Positions 13,102 to 25,000 of a stretch of DNA of 64,000 nucleotides are shown piece after piece. The DNA is taken from the NCBI GenBank assembly GCA_947247005.1, contig OX365960.1, positions 16,767,533 to 16,831,532 of the forward strand, written 5' to 3'. A model generated the notes under the pieces. The model saw nothing but the letters and a program-made list of their open reading frames with translations, had not been told where the DNA came from and did no database searches. Source of the stretch: Spisula solida. Lineage: Eukaryota > Mollusca > Bivalvia > Venerida > Mactridae. Made by a program: the position numbers and the translations under genes. Every line of letters begins with the position of its first letter. Within the stretch, counting starts at the first letter, position 1.

Positions 13102-14117
13102 CTTTAAGTAGTTTTATAGTTAGAACATTTAACAAGGAATAAGTGAATATCCGTGCTTATCCGTACTTATCCGTTGCACAATCAGAGTTCTGATTTAAAC
13201 TAATCAAAATCTTCTTGTGGTTCAATAACTGAAACACACGAGGCTTAATTAGCGGCAGGTCAAATGTTCTAAGCTACTTGTTTACCGCATGCTTTCGTCA
13301 CAATTACAAACACATATCTAGAGAAGATAAAATGAAACTGCTACAAAGTCCTACTTTCATAACTAAATTTGGACCAATGGTAGTGTAAGAAACACAGTGA
13401 CTGTAATTTGTATAACCTTACAGCTACGAACATGATGTTTAATGGCTGTCAACAAAAATGTTGAAGCATACTGTAAGGTACTGCGCTTGTGTTATGTCTG
13501 AGTTCTAAATTCTGAGTCTGTATCTGTAGTCCTATTTGATGCAATCAACGAGTTACCAGCCGAAGCTATTCCGGCCTATTGAAGACGCTTAAATCATTAT
13601 ATGTATCTCTCCTTTCGTTAATCACATTGTGTGTTATGTACAGTCTGCATCATACAAAGTCTTTTATTGCATAGTCTCATTCTCTGTAATATTGCATAAT
13701 ACCCTATAAAATTGAGTAAAAATAGGTTAACAAGATACTCGATGCCTACGAGGTTCATAATCGGAAACACCCAAGTACCGTAGTCCTTAAAACTGTGTTT
13801 ACTGAAAATGGTGGTATGAATGCACCAATACGCCATATCATTGCAGGTTTGGGACCGTACATATGACCCAAGCCTCGAGACATAAGTATGATATAAGAAA
13901 TCCGGGTTTCGAATAGACTACTTGGTTCTCAAATGAGTCCGGTGCTCGTGTACACGATTATACGAACAGCCAGTTCATCTTTAGTTGGGTCGGAAATACA
14001 GAAAAGCGTTTCAGAACTGACCAAAGTGCTCTGGCCTTGAATCAAACCCGAGACATTTTGGCATATAAGTCAAGAACGTTATCCTTTCGACCACAATGCC
14101 ACTCATACTTATATATA

Positions 14118-14918
14118 CACTGAGGGGCTTTGAAAACGCAACGCTTACACTTACATAGCTTATATGTATGCATGTATGTATTTACCCATAACTCGGCTAT
14201 TATGCATTAATTTTTGCTGAAATATTTAGCAGTTGTAGCTAAGATATATGGCATTACAATCCATTTCATTCCATGACGATCTGATCAGACCCTTTACAGC
14301 CACAATGAAACAATGATGTCATAAACAAAGCAAATTTTATGCCCTATGTCCTTATGCGTTATTCAGAGTGTTAATGCCGATGTGTACCTATTATTCGTAT
14401 AAAGTTCAGGTACAAGTGTCCGTGCTTATCATGGAGACAGAAATAAAGTAAAACAGAAATAAATATAAAGTTCAATTTAATTTCAGAGAAATGAATTTTA
14501 TTCTCTCTATCTCTATCCAGAATTACTTCCCCTTGACTGTAAAATTAGTAGTATTTTTCGGTAAATCTGAAACATTGCTATCAAGCGTTTTTGAAACTTC
14601 ACGATCACTATGTTGCGGAGTGGTAAATGGTCTGCTTTTGTGTTTTTCGAATTTGTCGATTGATTGACTATTCAAATTGACCTTACATAAAATAATAATT
14701 GCATCGTACATTTTTGTACAATCAATTCCTCTTACGTGCTTGGTTTTATCCATTTCATGGTTCAATGCACCATTGTAGCGAATTTAGATGGACAGAACAT
14801 AGAGTTACAATCCATTGGTAGCCAATAACACGCACACAAAATTTCGTTGAGAAATATTAATAAATAAAAAAAGTTATCTTGATTTTCATTAGTGTTGCGT
14901 TTTCAAAGCTACTCAGTG
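14118..14918. mobile_element. Tc1/mariner-like non-autonomous element
   Basis: Ends are CACTGAGGGGCTTTGAAAAC (left) and GTTTTCAAAGCTACTCAGTG (right), imperfect inverted repeats of about 28 bp that continue through GCAACGCT and AGTGTTGC. TA dinucleotides flank both ends (14116-14117 and 14919-14920), the target duplication typical of Tc1/mariner. The 80-codon minus-strand frame at 14523-14765 shows no DDE/D-like catalytic pattern, so transposase appears absent. Confidence 0.65.
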
Positions 14919-15139
14919 TACTTAAGAAATGCTTCCGTTATTTGTTTCCTAAATAAACTTGTTACTTTATACTAAGTGTTATTGCTGTTCTTGGGTTAGA
15001 TATAGTGATAGGCTTAATATTGGTTAATCTTTATACTGGTTCGGCCAAATGATCGAAACACAACTGAATAACACCATAAACAAAATACACAATCAATCTT
15101 ATACTACGTGTAGAAGTTAATTAGATAAGTAATCGGTTG

Positions 15140-15985
15140 TGTTCACCCGTATATATTGTTTGAACGAACGAGATAGTCATGTGCTATTTATAATGTCAAG
15201 GTGTTTGATCATATGTTCCTTAATTGCGCCCACTCTCTCTCTCTCTCTCTCTCTCCCTCTCTTGAATTTCCTGTGGATAATTCATGACATTGACACTCTA
15301 CACGTATATGCGGGTTATATTATAACGATCAGACTGTAAGCGAAATAAGAGAAGAAAAATTACGATTTATATTGGTAAAGTACGAGATCTCATTTGGCTT
15401 AGATACCATGATATCGACTTCATTGATGTTTGGCTGACTTCTTAGTCGGTAGGCTGTCGGAGTAGGATGTCGTGCGTTTTTTCCTGTTAATTGTGTGTGT
15501 GCCCTTGTGATATGTTCTTGCAGTATGTTATGTGTTGCATGTGTCTTGATGTTTGTGCCTTCCACAAGCACCTGTTTCTGTTCGGTACTGGCTCCCCTGG
15601 CCAATTGTGCATGATATTATCGGAAAAACTCGATAGGGACAATAAACGTTTCGTACTTTCAACTATTAAAATTTTACCTACAGTATATATGTTAAATCAG
15701 CTGTAATCTAACTGTAGTTAGGCGATTACAAGTTTAAAATAATAAATTATGTATTCAGATAGCTTGTCGATAATCCGGATTCATAATAATGATAATAAAG
15801 ACTTTGTTAATAGAGGCAACATATTTGGGCACACCCAGTCTTCCCCGTGAGTCAAAATGTAAGTAAAGAGTGTCCACATACATGATATACTTAGAAAATG
15901 TTCCAAATATACTATTTTCAAATTTCTCCATGATTATGTCTGTTTTATTCTGAAAATGGACGCGGATTTCGAACCATTCGTACTG
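15140..15985 (+). repeat. Segmental duplication with CT microsatellite
   Basis: This block matches about 17395-18310 in the same orientation. Anchors include CATGTGCTATTTATAATGTC, ATATGTTCCTTAATTGCG, and the ATTCATGA and ACGATC stretches that follow. A pure CT tract at about 15234-15256 is reduced to a few CT units in the partner (about 17461-17470). The two copies bracket the 15985-17400 block, giving an R-Q-R' arrangement expected from unequal exchange. Confidence 0.7.
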
Positions 15986-17400
15986 GGTACTGTCTTATCA
16001 AAGCATTTAACGCCTGGATAACTGACGTTTTCTGTAAATACGTCGTACGTGGTACTTCAACTTCTACTGCTGTTGTACGCAGAATCTACACACACTTAGT
16101 TGATGAAATGTTCCAAATGTACTCTATACGTAGTTACGTACCCATTATACGTACATTGTCAAGTCTTATTTAGCAACCTCCCTGAAATCTAATAGGGAAC
16201 GTACAGGTTCATAAACATTCCTAGAACATGCAACACTACGGTAACCTGTATTGTCCATTTTATAGTATAGAAAATTACAAACATAGTTGGTAATTGTGCT
16301 TTTTTGTGTAACTGTGTTTTTTGTGTGCGCCCTTCTATAAATCCGTTGTCCAGAACAAGGCTGCTTCATACCTTTCAAAATGACATTCACACTGTATATG
16401 CTGTCCGTTGTCTTTGTGGGCATTGCACAGTGCAATTGTGGTATGTGATGTTTTTATGATTTGTGTGCAAGGCTGTATTAGTTGGGTGCTTCCTTCCTTT
16501 TCCGATTATATATTTTCTTATCAAAATCAGAAATACAAATCAATTCCGCGATGTGCGAAAAGAGTTTCAATGTAATTTCCAAAAATAAATTTATAATGTA
16601 ACAAATTCCTAAAAAATGTTATAGTTAAGAAGATATATATATATGTATAAATGTCTTATCTAAGTAAGACGATATTCAATTAAATATTAATAAATCTATT
16701 TGTTCATTCATGTAATTTGATATCTTCTTGACAAACCACTGAGGAGACACATTGGTTAATTACGCCAATATGGCGTCGCAAAACGACCGGTAATAAAATT
16801 AAATGTCGAAATTGACACAAATTCAAATAGAAGTCCGAGGTCTTTTGAATGTATATGATGTTATTACGTAAGATTTATTATATACGGTAGGAAATATAAA
16901 CATAATTTGTTTTAAAACAGATATACTTTGTAACCTAGATTGACACGACAGTATAACTTATTTTGTAATTATAGTGATGTATGTAACTTAATTAAGAAAT
17001 ACAATATACAAGTATTTATCAGAGAATAAAAACGACATTTATCAAAATGGGACGATTGTAATTTTGTCATTTACAAGCGTATCCGAAAATGTTAAATTTC
17101 GTATCCGAATACTAGTACAATCAGGTCTCCATTATACTGACATATCATATAGAGTAAACCTCTCCAGAGCGGGCCACTGAAGAGCAACATTCTCTCTATA
17201 ATAACAACTTCACAATTTTCATAAAATGATGACCTCTGCAGAAAAAAAACCTCCATATAACGGTCAAGATTTGCAGCTCGCATAAGGTGTTGCACTACAG
17301 AGGTTGTACTTTGTAAATATTGGCCCTTTTGTTGAACCTACAACCTCTGTTTTCGAAAGATTCCAGATTGGAACCCAAAACATAATCTTTTGAACGATCG
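15985..17400 (+). repeat. Segmental duplication carrying a signal exon
   Basis: Partner of 9880-11450 (see anchors there). It starts with GTACTGGGTACTGTCTTATC, also found in diverged form near 3460 and 9790, so at least three ancestral copies of this part exist in the window. It includes one promoter-like segment (about 16085-16290), the better-preserved signal-peptide exon, and downstream intronic sequence. Confidence 0.7.
16380..16440 (+). CDS. Orphan signal-peptide exon (first coding exon of an unidentified secreted protein)
   Basis: ATG opens a 20-codon frame, MTFTLYMLSVVFVGIAQCNC, followed by G and a consensus-like donor GTATGT, so the exon ends in phase 1. The hydrophobic run from Leu5 to Ala16 and the small residues before Cys18 look like a classical secretory signal peptide. 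This is the same design (short signal exon, phase-1 donor, split Gly codon) as genes A, B, C, D and E. A TATA-like TTTATAGTATAG lies near 16258-16270. I cannot find a downstream coding exon between here and Gene A, which is on the other strand. It may be a remnant, an alternative first exon for a small exon I cannot recognise, or the start of a gene with a very long intron. Confidence 0.45.
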
Positions 17401-18310
17401 CGATAGCCATGTGCTATTTATAATGTCAAGGTGTTAAATCATATGTTCCTTAATTGCGCTCACTCTCTCTCGAACTTCCTGTGGATAATTCATGATATGG
17501 ACAGTCTATGTGCGGGTTCTATTCTAACGATCTGACTGTAGGCGAACTAAGAGAAATACTACAGTTTACATTGGTCATGTACGAGGGTAATACGAGAACA
17601 AATTTGCCTTAGATACAAAGATGTCGATTATTATTGGTGTTTGAATAACGTTTAAGACGGCAGGCTGTCCAAGTAGAATGGTGTGCTTTTTCTTGTTCAT
17701 TTTTGTGTGCCCCTGTGATATCATTCTCGTTCACCAGAGTAGTCTTCGTCCGAAACATAGTCTGGGAACTTGACTAACCACTGATGTATGAGGATGCTGT
17801 GATATGTTCTTGTAGTATTTTATGTGTTTGTCTTTTATGCTTTTCACAATCTCCCGTTTCTGTTGAGTGCTGGCACCCCTGTGCAATTTTAAATGAGATT
17901 ATCAGAACAACTCGATAGCGACAAAATCAGTTTTGTACTTTCAACTATTTACATTTTAGTTAAACATACGTGTTAACATGTACGTGTAATTCTAAACGGA
18001 ATAAATATAGCTTTAACGAGTTGTTATCTAACTTTAGTTAGGCGGTTACAAGTTTTAAAATAATAAATCAGTATAACGTATTCAGTTAACTTGTTCATCA
18101 TCCAGGTTTATAATAACGATAATAAAGACTTTATATATAGAGACAACATAGTTGGGGATACCCAGTGGTCCCGGTATATTGTAAGTAAAGCGTGTCCACA
18201 AACATAATATACTAAGCGAATGCTCCAACTACATTGTATACTAGTTTCAAATTTCTCCAATATTATTTTTGTTTTGTTCTGAAAATTGTTTACGATGTTT
18301 TGTTTGGTAC
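17395..18310 (+). repeat. Segmental duplication, second copy of 15140-15985
   Basis: Diverged copy of the 15140-15985 block with a contracted CT tract and an extra segment near 17725-17800. No intact coding frame is shared between the copies. Confidence 0.65.
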
Positions 18311-18494
18311 AATGTATGTTTTAACTAAACAACTTCAACTTCATTACGTGTGCATCATAATTATAGTGTGATAACAATGGAATTTCCGAACTATTTAACT
18401 CTAACGCTATCAACGAAATAAAGACAAAGCGAGGGGGTCTAGTTGGAATATTTGCACAATATATATTTACATTATTATTCTAATATATCGCATT

Positions 18495-18653
18495 CTTATG
18501 AGCCTATTTTCATGAAAATCGGAAGTTGTCATGTGACCAAACGGAAATTTAAAACGCTTTTTTCATAAGTAAAGAGTTGTTTTCAAACAGTTTTTTCTTG
18601 TTTTCTCAAAATTTTGATTTTGTAATTACGACCGTCTAACTATAAGCCAGCGA
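18495..18653 (+). mobile_element. Partial copy of a GCTGGCTTAGAAT-type MITE
   Basis: ATGAGCCTATTTTCATGAAAA, a TGACCAAAC segment and terminal TAAGCCAGCGAT match the right-hand parts of the related copies at 40139-40372, 44541-44750 and 49985-50220. The left terminal repeat is missing or degraded. Confidence 0.55.
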
Positions 18654-18769
18654 TTTGTTTGTTTTGTTGCTTGTTTCTTGTTACATAGACTGCATACCTC
18701 GTTTATTAAGATCAGTCCTTTGTATACATATATTGCAATTTCTGCTTTATTTTAACAGATAACGTACAT

Positions 18770-19159
18770 TTAAAGGGACTGCCTCACATATTGGTGTATT
18801 GCAAAAATAAAATAAGATTGTCAAATATTCGCGTAATTTTGGTATAGTTGCCAGTATATCCCATAAACAACCACACTGACGTCTAAAATAACTTGAGAAA
18901 CTTCGACATTTTGTAGTTATCTAGTATTTTACATCAAACATTCTATAGGGTATAAATACCCTATAGAATTGATACTACTATTACTTAAATTGCCTAAATA
19001 TTGTTCAGTGGGCGATATCGAGAGTGGTTAAAACTGCTTTTTTGCTCCAAATATTCCATAAGCAACCGTCAGTGGCTTTCTATTACATCAATACTTGGTT
19101 AGGTTGGAAAATCACGATATACAAAAATGTTAGCCCAATCTGTGAGGCAGCACCTTTAA
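18770..19159. mobile_element. MITE-like element with TTAAAGG(G)-type ends, about 390 bp
   Basis: The left end TTAAAGGGACTGCCTCACA pairs with the right end TGTGAGGCAGCACCTTTAA. An internal palindrome TCTATAGGGTATAAATACCC continues symmetrically near 18945. A second copy at 55759-56422 has the same interior but carries an insertion of about 280 bp. No coding capacity. Confidence 0.75.
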
Positions 19160-19468
19160 GTATAGGGTATTGATTATCACTGGTTTTATATCGGATTGAA
19201 TCACTATATTTTTAAACAAGTGACGTACCCAAATAAAGGAGATGTAGTATTTTGTCAAATGTAATATTTTGACAGTTGTTCAAGTATGGTCCTCGACAAT
19301 CAATAAAAATGTCAATAAGCTATGGTCTCCCGTTTAGAATTATAATATACTAGTAATTTATTGAACACTTGGCAACTAGGGAGGCAATCCATTGTGGTTT
19401 CGCTAACTTAAAGCATGTATAAAACGGAGGCATTTGTCAACAACTCCAATGAGCAGTACAAAATGTCG

Positions 19469-19539
19469 GGGTGGTCGGGGATTTAGACCCGGGACCTCTC
19501 GCCCCCTGAGCGAGAATCATACCGCTAGAGCAATGTGCC
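19469..19539 (-). pseudogene. tRNA-Pro(AGG)-like sequence, acceptor stem broken
   Basis: On the minus strand, TAGCGGTATGATTCTCGC, a 7-nt loop TCAGGGG with anticodon AGG, GCGAGAGGTCCCGGGT and a T-loop-like CTAAATC follow the layout of eukaryotic tRNA-Pro. The anticodon stem (CTCGC/GCGAG) is perfect. The acceptor arms (GGCACAT and ACCACCC) pair at only about three of seven positions, and the T stem has a mismatch. I therefore read it as a tRNA-derived pseudogene or SINE head, not a working tRNA. Confidence 0.5.
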
Positions 19540-20732
19540 AGTATATTTCACTGCCGAATTAACCGAATAATATCACATATACGTATTATGAATCATTGAA
19601 TAATGCTCTAAAAAAATCAAATGAATAATCAAACCCTACTGTATGGAACAGTTTTAAGATTGTTGAGAGTTTGTTGCATTATCATCCCTCATAGGAAACA
19701 AAGCTATGTCAAAGGACAATCACCCCTCAACAAAAGTAATTTCTTGTTTAGTGTAAAAGGTGAACGGTTTTGATATATCAGAGTACAACCACAAATAGTT
19801 TACACATCAAAAATACATATAGTTTTATATGATACAAGATTGTATTATATATACTTGCATGTATATTTTAGTTCACAGACGGAATTATATTTCGTATCTT
19901 ATTTTCAATGTATCGTCATTTTTTTGTGATTCTGACGTCAATGATTTCTTTTTTATTTGCCATCTTCTATCAATACAATATGCTGAAACAATTTAACAAG
20001 CCTGTGTGTCTTTCCTCTTGACAGTGAATCGTAACCAGAATACAATTTTTGCATTGTTGTGATGGTTATAGTTCGAGAATGGCTTTCAAAACACAGCTAC
20101 TAAAAACTAAACTGTCTTAAATTAAGCTTTGAAAGCAACGTCTTGAAAATCACACATCTTTTTGTGACATCGTTTATGACGCCATGATGTCAACATCGTC
20201 CTCGTAAACTTTATCATATGAGCTTTCAAGTGATACTTGATACATATGTATCTTGTACAGGAACGAAAAGTTATAATATTTTGAAACTGGGGCAGATACT
20301 ATGAACCACCCTGTATTTTCGAAGGAGTGTGTACAATAAACTCGAAATATTTAATGCTGCCTGTGTCTTGTTCCACTATTGCGAATAAAAAAATTTAGGT
20401 AGCATAAGTATCCATTGAATAACCCTTCTGTATGTAAAAAACAAAATAAAACTATTGGTTTTTTCATACGACGCAAAATCTTTTATATCAAAATAGAAAA
20501 TATACTTCTAATTATTCTAACGAAAAACACTTGCATTAGAACCTGGATAAGAAGACCAATTGTATACGTTAACTCGGTATTACAACATTGTCGTTAACAG
20601 CCGTTCAACAGAAATATCAAAATTTTAATGTAATTGCTTAAAGCTGAAGACGGTTTAAATCAGATGATTGTTGAATTAAGACAATCCCTTACAAATGATT
20701 GACTTTGACAATGGCAACACACTTTAAAGTGT

Positions 20733-20870
20733 ACCTCCGTATCCCAGTGGTTATATAACGCGCTTGCCATCTAATCTGGCAAACCGGGTTCACATTCAGT
20801 AGAAAGCTGACTGGCCGGTAAAGACTATGCTCGGCTCAAAAGGTTTCCTTAAATCTCTTTGTGTTTTTTT
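20733..20870 (+). mobile_element. tRNA-derived SINE, family 2
   Basis: TCCGTATCCCAGTGGTTA resembles a Pol III A box context, and CCGGGTTCACATTC about 45 bp later resembles a B box. The following AGAAAGCTGACTGGC and AGACTATGCTCGGC segments recur in reverse complement at 31925-32060. A shorter head-only copy is at about 29317-29400. Confidence 0.6.
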
Positions 20871-21296
20871 TTATAACAGTAAAGCCTGGTGAATCAATGG
20901 AAAATTGCATACACCACTTCAAACTACATCGGGACAAAAATTCCATTAACATTCAAACAGTTGAGAATCAATTAAAACGCGGTGCAAATATTCGCGTTCA
21001 TGAAGCATGAACTTACTTTACGTCTGCAATTAACTTACATTTTCTTTTAAAGATTTTATATAATGTATATATTAAAACGAATCCGCGAAACTGTTTTTTT
21101 TTGTCATTTCTGCAAACTCGAAAAGCAAATTTATAATGATTTCGCGATCAGCATAGTGTTACACGATATGCATACGTTGCTGTTGCACGTTGCATGACTG
21201 CACCGCTAATGCAATCAAACTAATATTCAAATGCATTAGAAACAATACATTTCTGGGTTCTTGAAATTGTCTAAATATGAAATGTTTTTTTATATA

Positions 21297-21634
21297 TTAA
21301 AGGGGCATGCCCAGAAACTGGAGTGTCTTGGTTTGCATACAACAAAATTGTGTTTACCACTTGTAAAACAATTACCGAAAAGTCAAAAAAGAATTTGACT
21401 TAAAAAATTAATCATAACGCGCACTATGATAATTTGTATATCGATTTGAATAAAAGGCTGTCAGTCTTTTATTGACGACAACGATATTAAGTTATTCTTG
21501 AAATATTTTTTTAAACAACCAGCGGGGTATTTCGTAACTTTTTTACAAGGTTTTCATTATTTGACTTAGGTATTAAAATGATACCGATTTGTTTGCTATT
21601 CAAGACAATTCAGTTTCAGGGCATGCCTCTTTAA
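21297..21634. mobile_element. MITE-like element, about 340 bp
   Basis: TTAAAGGGGCATGCCCAGAA and following ACTG at the left pair with CAGTTTCAGGGCATGCC and TCTTTAA at the right. The interior is AT-rich with no coding frame. The ends resemble the TTAAAGG termini of 18770-19159, but the interiors differ. Confidence 0.7.
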
Positions 21635-21865
21635 GTAAACTTCAAAGAAAAGATGAAACAAACTATCGCCTAGTATATATACTAATATTATACAATTATG
21701 GTTACAAACATGGTATTCTTTTGAGGATGACACTCATAAATGAAAAACTAAATAATGATATATGAGATCAATGGTAGTGACCGATCTCGAAATGATTGAT
21801 ATACAGTAAACATTCTAACAAATCTAGCACTATTCTACTTACAAAAAAAACCATAAAACTAACGG

Positions 21866-22062
21866 AAAATATCTCTAGAAGCCTAAAAGTGTTATAATCA
21901 ATACTATTTGGAACTCTTTGGTTTTCTACGTAAAATATCTCTAGAAGCCTTAAAGTGTTATAATCAATAATATTTGGAACTCTTTGGTTGTCTACGTAAA
22001 ATATCTCTAGAAGCCTAAAAGTGTTATAATCAATAATATTTGGAACTCTTTGGTTTTTTACG
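21866..22062 (-). repeat. Three tandem 66-bp copies overlapping the 3' end of Gene A
   Basis: Three copies with an exact 66-bp period; ATCTCTAGAAGCC starts at 21871, 21937 and 22003. The copy nearest the gene encodes, on the minus strand, the final KPKSSKYY and stop codon of Gene A plus early 3' UTR. The other two lie downstream and repeat the same C-terminal codons with one or two substitutions. 66 is a multiple of three, so the extra tails stay in frame with the real one, but the stop codon in the first copy prevents read-through. Confidence 0.85.
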
Positions 22063-25000
22063 TTTTCGCATCCCCCCTCCTATTCCTCCTATTCCTCCTA
22101 TTCCACCAATGCCCGAGTTAGGATATCTAGGCCCGCCTCCCAATCCTGCTGTTCCGCCGCCATTACGAACAACGCGACGTATAATCGGACGTACGATTCG
22201 GTTTACGATTGGTCGGACGACTCTGTTTACGATTGGACGCTTGATGATCGGTCGTACCACTCGACGGATGATTGGTCTATACACTGGTCGGACAATCCGC
22301 CGAATCACTGGTCGCTGAATAATTGGCCGAACTACCTGAAATAGGCACAAATCATCTATAAATAGTAACTCATCATCTTAAAATAGTAATAAAAGTGCTA
22401 TTTTTGTAAACAAATATCGTAAATCATGCACAAGTTTAGTGCTTACGTGGGTGGTTTTCCCAATGAAAACTAAGAGCACATGACCTAGTTTTTACTTCGT
22501 CAGTTTTATAAAATATCAATTACCATTAAACTCGCTATAAATAATATTTAAACAGTTCCAGTGTTGATTGTTGTGCAATGTATCTAGTTGTAAGACGTTT
22601 GGCTCAACATTGTGCTAATAATGTGTTCATTCTGACGTCAATACTTATTTATCTTCCATGTGATATACTTTTTTTAAAGCCACGTTTATAGCACATAGAA
22701 TTTGACATGATCCTGACCTATATGTATGAATATATTACAAGGTTCTTGCGTTGAAAATATGAATTTCCGCAAGCAAATATTGCAATATCGGTCCTTCAGA
22801 TTTGTGTTGGTATTACACCTCGAGCGTCTTCGTGATACCCCGCTTATGAAAACATTCTACCGGTGATATAAATAAATCCAATAAATCAGCTGTGAAACTA
22901 GCTAATAGAAGCTTGAGAGTCGTGTCAAATTCTCTGGACTATAGTTCGCCGGGGATAACTCTAGCCTTATCAATAAACAAACAAAGCAAATTATAAACAC
23001 TGCACGGTCGACTGGCCGCCAGTTATCAGGGTAGATTTAAAGAGAATATCATTAAAAGTGTACATGTACAATATTAAACAAAAATGAATATCGAAAATGT
23101 ATTTAATTTTCATTTTTATTTGTAAACAAAGGCTAGTGTTATCTCCGGCGAACTATATATCATATGCTGTTGCAAATATCATGCAGGGCACTGAAGTATG
23201 AGATAAACATATGGACTTGAATAAAAGTCGATATCACAGCAATATCGACAGAAATGTCCTCTATTTAAAGCTGTACTTACTCTCTGTATGACTGGTCGCA
23301 CTACAGGGCGTATGACCGGTCGTATAACAGGCCGTACCACGGTAGTAATATGTGATCTGTGTTTTGTATAACCTTTACCCATACCGACCATTCTATCATG
23401 GGAACCAACCGCTGCCACCCTAGAGGGACCTTCCATGATTGAGGGTCCAGCAACGCCACTATCAATTGCAGGTCCAGCGCTCGTGAATCCACGAAGTTTT
23501 GCGCCGTTGTACGGTCCAATGTCATGAACCATTCTATTACTTCCTCCGAAACCCGCATTTCCGCCGATAAATCCACCATTCATTCCACCTTGGTTCATTA
23601 TCTGGTCGCCACCAAAGCCTCCATTTATCATTCCTCGATCTAGTCCATCAGAATGAGATACAAAATTGTCACCACCGCCATGCATATGAGTACCACCGAC
23701 GCCCGAGTTAGCAAATCCGCCATTGAAACCAGAGTCACCACCCACAAAGCCATTATCACCATTGGCAAACCCACCGCCTAATCCACCACTGCCACCGTTA
23801 ATAAACCTTCCACCGCTGCCCCCATCGATAAACCCTCCACCGCTGCCACCATTGATAAACCCTCCGCCGCTGCCACCGTTAATAAACCCACCACCTACTC
23901 CACCGTTCGCAAAGCCACCACCTTTACCGCCACCGCCAATAAAGCCTCCATCGCTGCCACCATTGACAAATCCTCCACCTATTCCACCGCTGCCACCATC
24001 GACAAACCCACCATCTATTCCACCGCTGCCACCATCGACAAACCCACCACCTATTCCACCGTTGGCAAAGCCACCAACCTTACCACTGCCGCCAATAAAC
24101 CCTCCACCGCTTCCACCATTGACAAATCCTCCACCGATCCCACCGCTGCCACCATTGACAAATCCTCCACCGATTCCACCTCTGCCACCACCGACAAACC
24201 CACCACCTACTCCACCGTTCGCAAAGCCACCACCTTTACCGCCGCCGCCGCCGCCAATAAAGCCATCATTTCCATTAATGAGGCCATTAAACCCACCTCT
24301 TCCTACATCGTTCATTCCGAAATCTGCAATGAAAGATCATTTAATAATTTCGTAATATTATACTGTAAAAGCCTTAATAATCGTGGGGATTAGATTTCGC
24401 GAATATCGTAGTTCACCTCAACCACGAAATCAAAACCACGACGAATATTGCACCAAAAATATGCATGTCAAGCTTTTAGAGCAGCATCTTGTGATTATTC
24501 CGCTATATAATACTATACAATTTTAACACAAAACATGCACCATGTTATTTTCTATAATGATTGTGTTCCAGAGCACGGAATACAGTCATTACTACCAAAC
24601 GGAGATGAAGATGCTGGTAGATTTATAAACAGGACATTTTAAGATCAATCTGGCTTATTCCGGATTATTTAAGAACCGATCGAATTATTCCTTATCACAC
24701 ATTTCAAGCACGTTGACATTTTAAAGCCAATGAGAGCGTGAAATATTACTGAATTATCTAACCTTGTCCTGCGTTAACAAGCCCACCACCAACTGTGCTC
24801 ATTCCCATGCCGTTGTCCATAGGGACAGCAATTCCGCCGGCACCGCCCATTCCAAAACCATCATTGACGTTTGCATTTCCTCCTATGAATCCGTCGTTAA
24901 ATCCACCAGCACCGCCGCCAAAACCATCATCAACAAACCCGCCATGTCCACCGCCACCGAAACCCCCGCCAACAAGTCCACCCTTTCCACCGGCACCAAA

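Noticed and set aside
19469..19539. Functional tRNA-Pro gene
   Set aside because: The anticodon arm is excellent, but the acceptor stem pairs at only about three of seven positions and the T stem has a mismatch.
23723..24355. 210-codon plus-strand Pro-rich open frame (PPPLPPLINPP type)
   Set aside because: It is the exact antisense of Gene A exon 3: GGN glycine codons read as CCN proline. It has no signal exon or splice context on the plus strand, while the minus strand gives a complete four-exon model.
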